In this document: in pieces, positions 35,987 through 44,510 of the stretch
Position numbering within the stretch: position 1 is the first letter of the stretch
Layout: each line of letters starts with the position of its first letter
Source of the DNA: VXNE01 sp965205735
GTDB taxonomy: Bacteria > Pseudomonadota > Gammaproteobacteria > Pseudomonadales > Azotimanducaceae
Reading direction: 5' to 3'
NCBI GenBank assembly: GCA_965205735.1
Contig: OZ242179.1
Span: forward strand, 3,844,001 to 3,908,000
DNA length: 64,000 nt
Program-made: the position numbers and the translations under genes
The notes under the pieces: generated by a model
What the model saw: the letters and a program-made list of their open reading frames with translations, nothing else
Databases searched by the model: none
Told to the model about the DNA's origin: nothing

Positions 35987-37486
35987 ATGTTCGACCTGCT
36001 GGATTTTCTCGCGCAGCTATTCGTATTCATGGTGGGCTTCGTCATCCTGATCGTCGCTGTCCTTTATGTGGTGGATCGCACCCAGACCCGTCACGCGGTC
36101 AGGCGCAACTTTCCGGTCATCGGCCGCTTCCGCTATCTGTTCGAGCACCTGGGCGAGTTCTTTCGCCAGTATTTCTTCGCCATGGACCGCGAGGAGATGC
36201 CGTTCAACCGCGCGGAGCGCACCTGGGTGTATCGCGCCGCCAAGGGCGAAGACACGATGGCGGCGTTCGGTTCGACAAGGGAATTGAAGCCGGTTGGCAC
36301 GGTCATCTTTGTCAACTGCCCCTATCCGACCCTCGAGCAGGACGCGGTCGATACCACGGACGTCACCATCGGACCGTATTGCGAGCATCCATACACCCAA
36401 TCGTCCGTGTTCAACATATCCGGGATGAGTTACGGGGCGATATCGCGACCTGCGGTTACGGCGCTGTCGAATGGCGCGCGCATGGCAGGCGTGTGGATGA
36501 ACACGGGCGAAGGTGCGTTATCGCCCATGCATCTCGAGGGAGGTGCCGACATCGTATTCCAGATCGGCACGGCGAAGTATGGCGTTCGCAATCCCGACGG
36601 CGGGTTTTCGGAGCAGCGTCTGCGCGAGATCGCCTCGCACGATACCGTGCGCATGTTCGAGATCAAATTGTCCCAGGGTGCGAAACCGGGGAAGGGCGGT
36701 ATTCTTCCGGGGGAGAAGGTCACCGACGAGATCGCCTCCATCCGCTTCATCGAACCCGGCCAGGACTCCATCAGTCCCAACCGCCATCCGGAAATCAATT
36801 CCGAGGGGGACCTGCTGGACATGATCGCCCAGGTGCGCGGCATCGTCGGCAAGCCGACGGGGTTCAAGACCGTGATCGGCGCCTATGGTTGGATCGAGCG
36901 GTTGTGCGAGGAAATTCACCGCCGCGGCATCGAGAGCGCGCCGGACTTCATCACCGTCGACAGCGCCGACGGCGGTAGCGGGGCGGCCCCCATGAGCCTG
37001 ATCGACTACATGGGCCTGCCGATCAAGGAAAGCCTGCCTCTGGTCATCGATATCCTGGCGCGCTACGGTTTGCGGGAACGCATCAAGGTCGTGGCAAGCG
37101 GCAAGATGATCACGCCGGGCGAGGTGGCGTGGGCGCTGTGTGTCGGCGCCGATTTCGTGGTGTCCGCCCGCGGCTACATGTTCGCGCTCGGCTGCATTCA
37201 GGCCCTGCAGTGCAACAGGAACACGTGTCCCACGGGCGTCACCACGCACGATCCCAAGCTGCAGCGCGGCCTCGACCCCATCGACAAGGCGGAACGGGTC
37301 AAGCGCTACGCGCTGGCGATCGGCAACGAGGTCGGGGTCATCGCGCATTCTTGCGGGGTGCCTGAACCGAGGCGCCTCAAACGATTTCACTGCCGTATCG
37401 TGCAGGACGACGGCAAGTCGGTTCCGCTCGACGTACTGTACCCGGACCAGGAGCCCCAGGTGGCATTGAAGCGAGGTGCCGCTTGA
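35987..37486 (+). CDS. FMN-binding glutamate synthase family protein
   Basis: The 499-residue protein starts at ATG 35987 with GGAGGGG just upstream. A single N-terminal membrane segment (about 8-28) precedes a domain like the FMN-binding half of glutamate synthase: FNISGMSYGAISRPAVTALS, NTGEGALSPMHLEGGADIVFQIG, ITVDSADGGSGAAPMS, and the iron-sulfur Cys cluster in GCIQALQCNRNTCPTGV. The amidotransferase half is missing, so it cannot itself release ammonia from glutamine. Family members of this stand-alone type (YerD-like, archaeal GltS-like) have poorly known substrates. Confidence 0.88.
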   Translation: MFDLLDFLAQLFVFMVGFVILIVAVLYVVDRTQTRHAVRRNFPVIGRFRYLFEHLGEFFRQYFFAMDREEMPFNRAERTWVYRAAKGEDTMAAFGSTRELKPVGTVIFVNCPYPTLEQDAVDTTDVTIGPYCEHPYTQSSVFNISGMSYGAISRPAVTALSNGARMAGVWMNTGEGALSPMHLEGGADIVFQIGTAKYGVRNPDGGFSEQRLREIASHDTVRMFEIKLSQGAKPGKGGILPGEKVTDEIASIRFIEPGQDSISPNRHPEINSEGDLLDMIAQVRGIVGKPTGFKTVIGAYGWIERLCEEIHRRGIESAPDFITVDSADGGSGAAPMSLIDYMGLPIKESLPLVIDILARYGLRERIKVVASGKMITPGEVAWALCVGADFVVSARGYMFALGCIQALQCNRNTCPTGVTTHDPKLQRGLDPIDKAERVKRYALAIGNEVGVIAHSCGVPEPRRLKRFHCRIVQDDGKSVPLDVLYPDQEPQVALKRGAA

Positions 37487-37510
37487 TGGGTGCGCCCCGA
37501 CGGGGAACGC

Positions 37511-38113
37511 TCAGGGCTTGTACTTGATCGCTTCCCCCTCCACCGCGATGTACCTCCGTTCCTTCAATCCCTGCACCAGCGCCTCCAGCTCTTCGTCGGG
37601 CAAGCCGTCGCCAAAGAGGGAACGCACAGAAGCCTTCAGGGTCTTGACCTTGCGCGGACGCGAGTGCCCGCGCAGATCGAAATTGTGGATGACCTTGTCT
37701 ATCTTCTCGCCGATAGATTCCGTTTCGCTGGGCTTCAGCCACGGAATCTCGAACAAGTCCTTTCGGCGCGCCGCCTTTATGTTCCTGCCCTGCAAGTGCT
37801 TGATCAGCGGGTCAAAGCCCGTGTCCCTGGAGACGATGTGGAACTCATCGTCCGAGCCGGGCTCGCCCAGCGCACCCATGTAGAACGCGATATGGAAGTC
37901 GGCGGCGTTCTTGCCGCTTCCGGCAATCTCTACATATTGCGCGTCGCGGCCCAAGGTTTGCATCTCGAATGCGAGTTCTCTCGGTATCTTCGACTGGTTG
38001 GCCCCGACGAACACGTAGACCTTGAACGCGCGTCCCCTCGAAATATCCCTCAACGCAGCCAGGTTCTTCGGCTGCACGTTCTCAAAGTCGATCAGTACAT
38101 AGTTGGTTGCCAC
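37511..38113 (-). CDS. PIN-like domain protein, predicted ribonuclease
   Basis: GTG at 38113 has AAGGA seven bases upstream and gives 200 residues starting VATNYVLIDFENVQ. The opening YVLIDFENV with acidic residues, the central VSRDTGFDPLIKHLQ and the alpha/beta pattern match the PIN-like/NYN nuclease fold, where Asp residues hold a metal. The C-terminal 70 residues are basic and helical and could bind RNA. The target is unknown. It lies next to a DUF488 gene on the same strand, 49 bases downstream. Confidence 0.72.
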   Translation of the reverse strand: MATNYVLIDFENVQPKNLAALRDISRGRAFKVYVFVGANQSKIPRELAFEMQTLGRDAQYVEIAGSGKNAADFHIAFYMGALGEPGSDDEFHIVSRDTGFDPLIKHLQGRNIKAARRKDLFEIPWLKPSETESIGEKIDKVIHNFDLRGHSRPRKVKTLKASVRSLFGDGLPDEELEALVQGLKERRYIAVEGEAIKYKP

Positions 38114-38162
38114 AATTGGGTCCTTGCGTGCCTGCTTGACAAACGGGCTTTCTGCGCCGCTT

Positions 38163-38819
38163 TCATGGAATTTCGCGCTCCGGGCTCCGGAGACCACCGG
38201 CAGAGGAGGCAAACTTGGTGGCGTGGCGCTCCATGGCTAGCGCGATGGACTGTTCGTGCGTTGTCAGCAAGTCGCCCTGGTGACTCAGATTGTGTTGCTC
38301 GAGCAGTCGACTCATCGCGTCTGCCTGGGTTTCGAGAGTTCCATCAGCAAGGATATGTTGCACGTCCACGCCCCGCGCGTCGAGCGACCGGGCAACGAGC
38401 AGCGTTCTGTGGCAGTCCAGCGGCTCCTTCTCCGCGCACATCAGGGCGACACGATGCTTCCTGGCAGCACCCGTCAGCCGGATGAGGCCGTCGCGAAAAC
38501 GCTCCGTTTCCGCAATCCTGTCATAGCGGACGCGCCCGCCCTCGTAGCAGGCGGGATCGTTCGGGCGGCCGCCGAGTTCCCGGCCGAAGTACATGTATTC
38601 GATCCCACGTCGCTCGAGTGCGACCGCGAGGGGTTCGCGGTTGAATTGCGGATTGAAGCGGCTATAGGGCGCCGAACGGACGTCCGCCAGGACGTCGACG
38701 CGGTGTTCGCTCAACAGGTTCGAAAGCACGTCCAGGGAATGGTTGGAATGCCCGATCGTATAGACCGCATAGGTCCCCGGATGGGTCCGCCTTCGCGCGC
38801 ACGGCTGATCGATGTCCAC
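38163..38819 (-). CDS. DUF488 family protein
   Basis: The 218-residue protein has the DUF488 hallmarks: YTIGHSNHSLDVLSNLL near the start, VLADVRSAPYSRFNPQFN, and a CAEKEPLDCHRTLLVARSL element near the middle with two conserved Cys. The biochemical role is unproven; DUF488 genes often lie beside nucleic-acid-processing or stress genes. The start is GTG. It is probably co-transcribed with the PIN-like gene. Confidence 0.85.
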   Translation of the reverse strand: MDIDQPCARRRTHPGTYAVYTIGHSNHSLDVLSNLLSEHRVDVLADVRSAPYSRFNPQFNREPLAVALERRGIEYMYFGRELGGRPNDPACYEGGRVRYDRIAETERFRDGLIRLTGAARKHRVALMCAEKEPLDCHRTLLVARSLDARGVDVQHILADGTLETQADAMSRLLEQHNLSHQGDLLTTHEQSIALAMERHATKFASSAGGLRSPEREIP

Positions 38820-38985
38820 TAATCGATGATATAGAAAATGCTAAACCCGCGTCGTAGATCACGAAGGGCGTCAGGGCTTCGGGAATCGCGACCCAAGCTA
38901 CCGAACTTCGGCGAATGAACTTCACGCGCTCGGGGGAGCCGGGGGTGTATAGTCTCCGCGGCCGTTCCGTCTTGAGCGAGCAGCT

Positions 38986-40056
38986 ATGCCATCAACCTCA
39001 TCCCCGATCACCTTTACGGAACAGGACTTACGCGACGCCGTGAGCGACGGCGCTGTTTCGGGAGCCGACGCAGATGCGTTTCGGTCCTACGTGGCGTCTC
39101 GTTCGCGGCACACCGACGAAGAAGAATTTCATCTCTTCAAGGGCTTCAACGACGTGTTTGTTGCCCTGGCTTCGGTGCTGCTGTTCAGTGGAATCATCTG
39201 GTTCAGCGCCGATTTGGGAGTCATCGCCGCCTGTCTCCTGGTGATGGCGGTTGCCGTGGCTCTGAGCGAGTACTTCACGCTGCGCAAGCGCTTGGCGCTG
39301 TCGTCGATACTCTACGTTCTGGCGTTCAGCATCGCCGCCGCCGCGGGCCTGTTCCGGGCGTTTTGGCCGGACTCCTGGATAGGCGCGGGCGACGGGTCGA
39401 TGCCCGCGCTAACCGTGGTAGGCATCTCCACCAAGTTCGGGACATTGTCGGCGCTATTGTGTGGCGCCGTCGCGGCGACGTTGTTCTGGTGGCGATACAG
39501 GGTGCCGATCGCCGTCGCGATCGGCGTGTTTTTCCTCGGTGCGACGTTGTATTACGCGTGGGTGTTGTTTTCGCCATTCGATGACCCCGCGCTGGGTGCC
39601 AACATCGTCTTGTTCGTGCTTGGCATCGGGACTTTTTCTTTCGCGATGTACTGGGACGTGAGCGACCCGGATCGAGCGTCCCTGCAGTCGGACGTGGCCT
39701 TCTGGCTCCATCTGATCGCCGCCCCCTCGATTGCGCATCCAATATTCTGGTGGGTTCAGTCGGGCCTTCTACCCGCCGACTGGCTCGAAGCCACGGCCGT
39801 CGTCGGGTGCTACCTGTGTCTCGCTTACGTTGCGGTGCTTGTGAACAGAAGGGCGATCATGGTTGCCGCCACGGCGTACCTGATAGGTGCCGTCGCATGG
39901 TATTTCAACGAGTTGTCCGCCTTGTACAGTGTCGCCATCGCGCTGGTGATCATCGGCTGCCTGTTCCTGGCGATGGCGGTGTGGTGGTCGACCATCCGCG
40001 CGGCAGTGATCCGATATTTGCCCAGCGTCGTTCGTGGCCTGGTCGTGCCCGGCTGA
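38986..40056 (+). CDS. Polytopic membrane protein, unknown function (DUF2157-like layout)
   Basis: The 356-residue product has a soluble N-terminal domain of about 55 residues (FTEQDLRDAVSDGAVSGADADAFRSYV, a helix-turn pattern like the start of DUF2157/DUF4401 proteins) and about ten membrane helices from residue 60 onward. A GTGTATAGT element lies about 35 bases upstream. No transport motif was recognised. The following gene starts 24 bases after its stop. Confidence 0.6.
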   Translation: MPSTSSPITFTEQDLRDAVSDGAVSGADADAFRSYVASRSRHTDEEEFHLFKGFNDVFVALASVLLFSGIIWFSADLGVIAACLLVMAVAVALSEYFTLRKRLALSSILYVLAFSIAAAAGLFRAFWPDSWIGAGDGSMPALTVVGISTKFGTLSALLCGAVAATLFWWRYRVPIAVAIGVFFLGATLYYAWVLFSPFDDPALGANIVLFVLGIGTFSFAMYWDVSDPDRASLQSDVAFWLHLIAAPSIAHPIFWWVQSGLLPADWLEATAVVGCYLCLAYVAVLVNRRAIMVAATAYLIGAVAWYFNELSALYSVAIALVIIGCLFLAMAVWWSTIRAAVIRYLPSVVRGLVVPG

Positions 40057-40080
40057 TCCCGACATGCGGGTTTGGGTCGG

Positions 40081-41208
40081 GTGAAAGGTCTTCGTCGCGG
40101 CTGGCGTTTCCTCTGGTTCGGACTGCTGCTTCCCGGTTGCGCCGCCGAGAGCGCGCTGCCGGCGACGGCCGCCGCCGCGCCCGCAGCGCAAGTCGATGCG
40201 GGCGAGCCCGCGCCGCTATTCAACGACGTCCATTTCCACCTGACGAACTACGTGCAACGGGGTATCACCGCCCGCGAGTACTTCGACATGGTGGGCGACA
40301 GGGTGGGCCGGGTGGCGATGTTCGGGATTCCGTTGCAGCAGAAATGGGACTACTTCGTCTCCGGCGATCGCGCGCCCCACTACTACCTGCATTCCGACGC
40401 GGCGCTCTATTACTATTCTTTCGTCGACGCCAAGATCGCGTCGGAATACCTGTCGCTAAGCGATGCGCAGAAGCGTCGCGTAGACCCGATGATCACGGGT
40501 TTCAATCCTACCGACATGTATGCGGCCGACCACATCCGGCGGGTTCTGCTCACCTTTCCGGGCGTCTTCTCCGGCATCGGCGAATTCAGCATCCACAAGG
40601 AGTTCGTGTCGTCGAAGGTCGCTGGCCACACGGCGAGCTTACGCAATCCGGCACTGAACAGGATTCTCGCCACCGTGGCGGAGATCGGCCTCGTGGCAAT
40701 CCTGCATTGCGACATCGCCCGGGTGCGCCCGGGCGAACGACCGGCGCACTATGACGATCTGCTTGCCGTCCTCGCTGCCCACCCGGGTGCATCCGTAGTC
40801 TGGGCTCACACGGGACTGGGCCGTTTCGTGACGCCGACCGACCGGCACCTGGCGCTGCTCGACGAGATGCTCGCCGACTCACGCTACGACCATGTGATGC
40901 TCGACATATCGTGGGACGAAGTGGCGAGGTACGTCGTGCGCGACGCCGATACTCTGGCCGCCTGGGCTGCGCTGATCGAGAAGCATCCGACGCGGTTCCT
41001 GTTCGGCACGGATTCGGTGGCGCCGTCGGACTGGGACGCCTATGCCAGGACGCATATGGTTTACCAGCCGCTTTGGGAGCAGCTCGGCGCCGACGCGCGA
41101 GCGAAGGTGGAGCGGCGTAACTACGAGCGCATATTCGACGCAGCCGTTCCCCGCGTGCGGGCCTGGGAACAGCGTCAGCCCTCGATCGGGTCATTGTGGG
41201 ATCAGTAG
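40081..41208 (+). CDS. Amidohydrolase family lipoprotein
   Basis: Starting at GTG 40081 (a TTG at 40072 is possible), the product of about 375 residues has a lipoprotein signal (WFGLLLPGC, Cys near 20) and an amidohydrolase-2 type domain: a metal-site HFHL motif (NDVHFHLTNY), ILHCDIAR, VVWAHTGLGR and a late LFGTDSVAPSDW with the metal Asp. Enzymes of this group hydrolyse or decarboxylate small cyclic or aromatic compounds; the substrate cannot be read. It lies between a membrane protein and the deaminase gene. Confidence 0.75.
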   Translation: MKGLRRGWRFLWFGLLLPGCAAESALPATAAAAPAAQVDAGEPAPLFNDVHFHLTNYVQRGITAREYFDMVGDRVGRVAMFGIPLQQKWDYFVSGDRAPHYYLHSDAALYYYSFVDAKIASEYLSLSDAQKRRVDPMITGFNPTDMYAADHIRRVLLTFPGVFSGIGEFSIHKEFVSSKVAGHTASLRNPALNRILATVAEIGLVAILHCDIARVRPGERPAHYDDLLAVLAAHPGASVVWAHTGLGRFVTPTDRHLALLDEMLADSRYDHVMLDISWDEVARYVVRDADTLAAWAALIEKHPTRFLFGTDSVAPSDWDAYARTHMVYQPLWEQLGADARAKVERRNYERIFDAAVPRVRAWEQRQPSIGSLWDQ

Positions 41209-41258
41209 CGTGGACGGCGATGGACAACCGACTATCCGGCTATCTGCCAAGGACTGGC

Positions 41259-42215
41259 ATGGTTGACTACGCGGACTTCGTTCAAGGTCTTCCGAAGGCC
41301 GAGCTTCACATTCACATAGAAGGTTCCCTCGAACCGGAGATGATGTGGAACTTTGCGGAACGCAACAGAATCTCCTTGCCCTATGGGAACGTCCACGCCA
41401 TCCGTGAAGCTTACGACTTTACCTGCCTGCAGGATTTCCTGGACTTGTATTACGCCGGCATGCAGGTATTGAAGAAGGAGTCGGATTTTTTCGAATTGGC
41501 GGACGCGTACTTGCATCGTGTCGAACGCGAAAACGTTCGCCACATCGAGTGCTTTTTCGATCCCCAAGCCCACCTTGCACGCGGTGTCCCCCTTGCGCGC
41601 GTGATGGATGGTCTTGTGCGCGCAGCGCGGAGCGCACGACAGCGGGGCCTCTCGGTTTCACTCATTCTCTGCTTTCTTCGACACCTTACAGAGCGGGATG
41701 CCTTCCAGATGTTGGAGAACGCGATGCCATATCGCTCCGAGTTCATCGGGGTGGGTTTGGACTCCACCGAGCTCGGAAACCCGCCGGCGAAGTTCAAGCG
41801 AGTCTTCGCCGCCGCCCGAAGCGAGGGATTCAAGCTCGTGGCCCACGCGGGGGAAGAAGGCCCGCCGTGCTATATCTGGGAAGCCCTGGATGTGCTCGGA
41901 GTCGATCGCATCGATCATGGCAACCGGGCGTTGGAAGACCAGGCGCTGGTCGTCCGTCTGCGCCAGGACCGGGTGCCGCTGACCGTCTGCCCGCTTTCCA
42001 ATCTCAAGCTGGGAGTCGTTGATGATCTGGCGGCTCACCCCCTGAAACGGATGTTGGACCTCGGATTGCTTGTTACGGTGAACTCGGACGATCCGGCTTA
42101 CTTCGGCGGATACATCAACGCCAATTTCATACAGGTGGGAGACGCGCTTGACCTAACCCGAACCGAGTTGACGGCGCTTGCGAAGAACTCGTTTGTTGCC
42201 GCTTTCGGCAACTGA
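41259..42215 (+). CDS. Adenine/adenosine deaminase family enzyme, probably adenine deaminase
   Basis: ATG at 41259 (MVDYADFVQGLPKAELH) has AAGGA five bases upstream and gives 318 residues; in-frame starts at 41196 and 41220 lack a ribosome site. Metal and catalytic residues are in place: ELHIHIEGSLEPE (two His), HAGEE (His and Glu), DRIDHGNRALED (His) and VNSDDPAYFGGY (Asp pair). The substrate-loop patterns RHIECFFDPQAH and VGLDSTELGNPP resemble bacterial and fungal adenine deaminases rather than classical adenosine deaminase. It would convert adenine to hypoxanthine in purine salvage. Confidence 0.85.
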   Translation: MVDYADFVQGLPKAELHIHIEGSLEPEMMWNFAERNRISLPYGNVHAIREAYDFTCLQDFLDLYYAGMQVLKKESDFFELADAYLHRVERENVRHIECFFDPQAHLARGVPLARVMDGLVRAARSARQRGLSVSLILCFLRHLTERDAFQMLENAMPYRSEFIGVGLDSTELGNPPAKFKRVFAAARSEGFKLVAHAGEEGPPCYIWEALDVLGVDRIDHGNRALEDQALVVRLRQDRVPLTVCPLSNLKLGVVDDLAAHPLKRMLDLGLLVTVNSDDPAYFGGYINANFIQVGDALDLTRTELTALAKNSFVAAFGN

Positions 42216-42216
42216 A

Positions 42217-43698
42217 TTACCTCGCATCTCTCACCAAGCCGCTTGTCTTCGTGTCCTTTTTGGCGAAGAACCAGAGGATAAGGACCGGGGGCAGCCATGG
42301 GGCGACGCGCTCGAACGGGTCACCCGGCAAGTGCGCGGCTTGCGAAATCATGGAGTCGCCGACTGGCGCCGAGCCCAGGGAATAGAACAGGACGGTCACT
42401 GCGAAACCTGACAGCATGGCTGCGAGCGCGGGACCCGCGGTGACGGTGCGCCCCATGACGCGGAACAGCACGATGGGTCCGAATGCGGCCCCGAGTGCGG
42501 ACCAGGCGAAAAGGACGCGGTTGAAGATGGTGTCCGGCAGGCTGAGGGCGAGCACCACGGCCAGCGCGGCGACTGCGAACATCGCGGCGCGCGACGCCAT
42601 CGCTTCGTGACCCGGGAAGCGGCGGTTTATGCCCATGTCATGGGCGACCGCGCCGGCAGCGGAAAGCAGTAGCGAGTCGACTGTCGACATGACCGCCGAC
42701 AAGGTGGCGGCCGTCGCGATACCCGCCAGGACAAGCGGCAGATAGTCGCTGGCGGCGCGATAGAACAACGTCTCTGGATTGCCCATTTCGGGAACGAGCG
42801 CGCGTCCCGACAGGCCCAGTGTCACCATTCCGGCGAATACGACGATGCCCCAGCCGAACACGATCGCAAAGGCTTGCCGGCGTTCGGCCTCGCCCCGCAC
42901 CGCCATTAGCCGCGCAAGCAAGTGGGGCTGACCCAATGCGCCCAGCGACATGCCCACCAGGCCGACCGCAAATCCCAGCAGGATCAGTCCCGCATGGCCT
43001 CCATCGAGCTGCAGGTACGTGGCGGGCATTGCGGCGGCGAGTGTGTTCCACACCTCCGTCGGCCCGCCCGCGGCGGCGAGAGCGGCCAATGGCACGCCCA
43101 CCGATACCACCATCATGATCGCGGCCTGCACGGTGTCGGTCACCGACACCGCCCAAAATCCGCCGACGAGCGAATAGAACACGACGATGATCGCCCCGAT
43201 CACGATTGCGGCCGGCGTCGCGATGGCGAAGTTCTCGGTCAGCGCGATGCCGGCGGCGTCGAGTTGCGCCGCGACGTAGAAGATGAAGCAGAACAGCACG
43301 AGCACTGCGGCAGAGAGCGTGGCGATCCGCCGCAGATCGCCGCCTCGGCTGTCCTGCAACAGGAAGTCCGTCAGCGTCACCTGTTGATGATCCCTGGACT
43401 CCTCGCGCAGCCGACGACCGAAGTACAGCCATACGACCGCATATGCCGCCCATACGCCGGGGACCATCCACAGGGCGCTGAGGCCGATGGCGTAGACGAA
43501 TCCGGAGAAACCGAGGATAACCCAGGCCGAGGAGGCGCTCGCCGCATAGGAAAGCCCGGCCACCAGCGGCCCAAGGCCACGACCGCCGAGAAAGAAATCG
43601 GCTTCGCTACGGTTTCTCGACGCCGCCCACAGGCCGATGATGATCATCACGACCTTGTAGGCGACCAGCGTAGCCAGGATGATCGTCGCTTTATCCAT
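42217..43698 (-). CDS. Sodium:solute symporter (PutP-like)
   Basis: The 493-residue protein has about 13 membrane helices in the SSS fold. It shows FFLGGRGLGPLVAGLSYAASASSAWVILG, typical of the proline-permease branch, then GQPHLLARLMAVR and the sodium-site helix ATLSAVMSTVDSLLLSA. The substrate is likely proline or another small solute, but family members vary. The gene converges with the deaminase gene, with one base between the two stops. Confidence 0.88.
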   Translation of the reverse strand: MDKATIILATLVAYKVVMIIIGLWAASRNRSEADFFLGGRGLGPLVAGLSYAASASSAWVILGFSGFVYAIGLSALWMVPGVWAAYAVVWLYFGRRLREESRDHQQVTLTDFLLQDSRGGDLRRIATLSAAVLVLFCFIFYVAAQLDAAGIALTENFAIATPAAIVIGAIIVVFYSLVGGFWAVSVTDTVQAAIMMVVSVGVPLAALAAAGGPTEVWNTLAAAMPATYLQLDGGHAGLILLGFAVGLVGMSLGALGQPHLLARLMAVRGEAERRQAFAIVFGWGIVVFAGMVTLGLSGRALVPEMGNPETLFYRAASDYLPLVLAGIATAATLSAVMSTVDSLLLSAAGAVAHDMGINRRFPGHEAMASRAAMFAVAALAVVLALSLPDTIFNRVLFAWSALGAAFGPIVLFRVMGRTVTAGPALAAMLSGFAVTVLFYSLGSAPVGDSMISQAAHLPGDPFERVAPWLPPVLILWFFAKKDTKTSGLVRDAR

Positions 43699-43743
43699 GC
43701 TTGTCTCTCTGCGGGTGGGGTCGCAGGGAACTTCCTTCCCGCG

Positions 43744-44133
43744 TTACTTGTGCTTCGCCGTAAGCTGCAACAACACGCCGTGGGTGGACTTCGGATGCAC
43801 AAACACCTGCGGTCCGCCTTCCCCGATCAATTGCGCGCCGCCTTTCTTCATTGCCGCCGATGTCGCCGCCAAATCGTCCACTGCGAACGAGATCGTATGG
43901 ATGCCTTCCCCTCGGCTCTCCAGAGCCCGGGCCACGGCGCCGTTTGGATCGGTTGGCGCAACGACTTCGATGAATCCGCCATCGGGCAGGTTAAAGAATG
44001 CCTGCTTGACGCCGAGCGCGTCGGTCTGATCGGTGCGGTCGAGGGTGAGTCCGAGACGGTCACGATAGGTCTCTATCCCTTTCTCCAAATCAGCAACACG
44101 TATCACCAAGTGATCGAATCCGGTCAATGCCAT
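43744..44133 (-). CDS. VOC family protein (glyoxalase/bleomycin resistance fold)
   Basis: ATG at 44133 with AAGGGG upstream gives 129 residues. The two beta-alpha-beta-beta-beta halves are clear: LTGFDHLVIRVADLEKGIETY ... GGFIEVVAP, then EGIHTISFAVDDLAATSAAMKK ... VFVHPKSTHGVLLQL. His in FDHLVIRV, His in GIHTISF and the paired Glu in FIEVV are candidate metal ligands. It could be a lyase, dioxygenase or epimerase; the substrate is unknown. It lies 46 bases upstream of the symporter on the same strand. Confidence 0.8.
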   Translation of the reverse strand: MALTGFDHLVIRVADLEKGIETYRDRLGLTLDRTDQTDALGVKQAFFNLPDGGFIEVVAPTDPNGAVARALESRGEGIHTISFAVDDLAATSAAMKKGGAQLIGEGGPQVFVHPKSTHGVLLQLTAKHK

Positions 44134-44510
44134 GCGTATATCCCCTTCAGTCTTACGTTCCCGGCGAAGCCAGGCGCACCGAAACGCGCGGTCCCGCAAC
44201 CGTGCCTGGGTTGCGCTCCCGCCGTTGCGACAGGATTCCGGCCTGGATCCCATCAGCGGGTGGTGCGATAGTTGCCGACGTTACCACATCGGCGGTAGTT
44301 GATTGCCCTACCTCGGACCGTCACAACGAATGCAAAGCCTTGTCGCGCGCCCGTCAGAGCGCGCCGGCAACCTTCGGCGGTGGACGTTCCCGCCGCCGCT
44401 ATGGGGTGTGCGAAAGCGCGTTACAATTCGGATTCCCGGCCATGATGGCGAGGGCTTACGACGTTGCGGGAAGGCGTTCGGCCGGGACATCCCGCGCAGG
44501 AGCACGCAAT
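44134..44510 (+). other. Intergenic region upstream of the Do-like protease gene
   Basis: No convincing gene is present. The only signal seen is a TACAAT at 44422-44427, a possible -10 element for the downstream protease with a poor -35 region. No sigma-E consensus was found by eye. Confidence 0.3.

Noticed and set aside
38662..38925. 87-codon minus-strand frame overlapping the DUF488 gene start
   Set aside because: It overlaps a well-supported gene in another frame and shows no motif or ribosome site.
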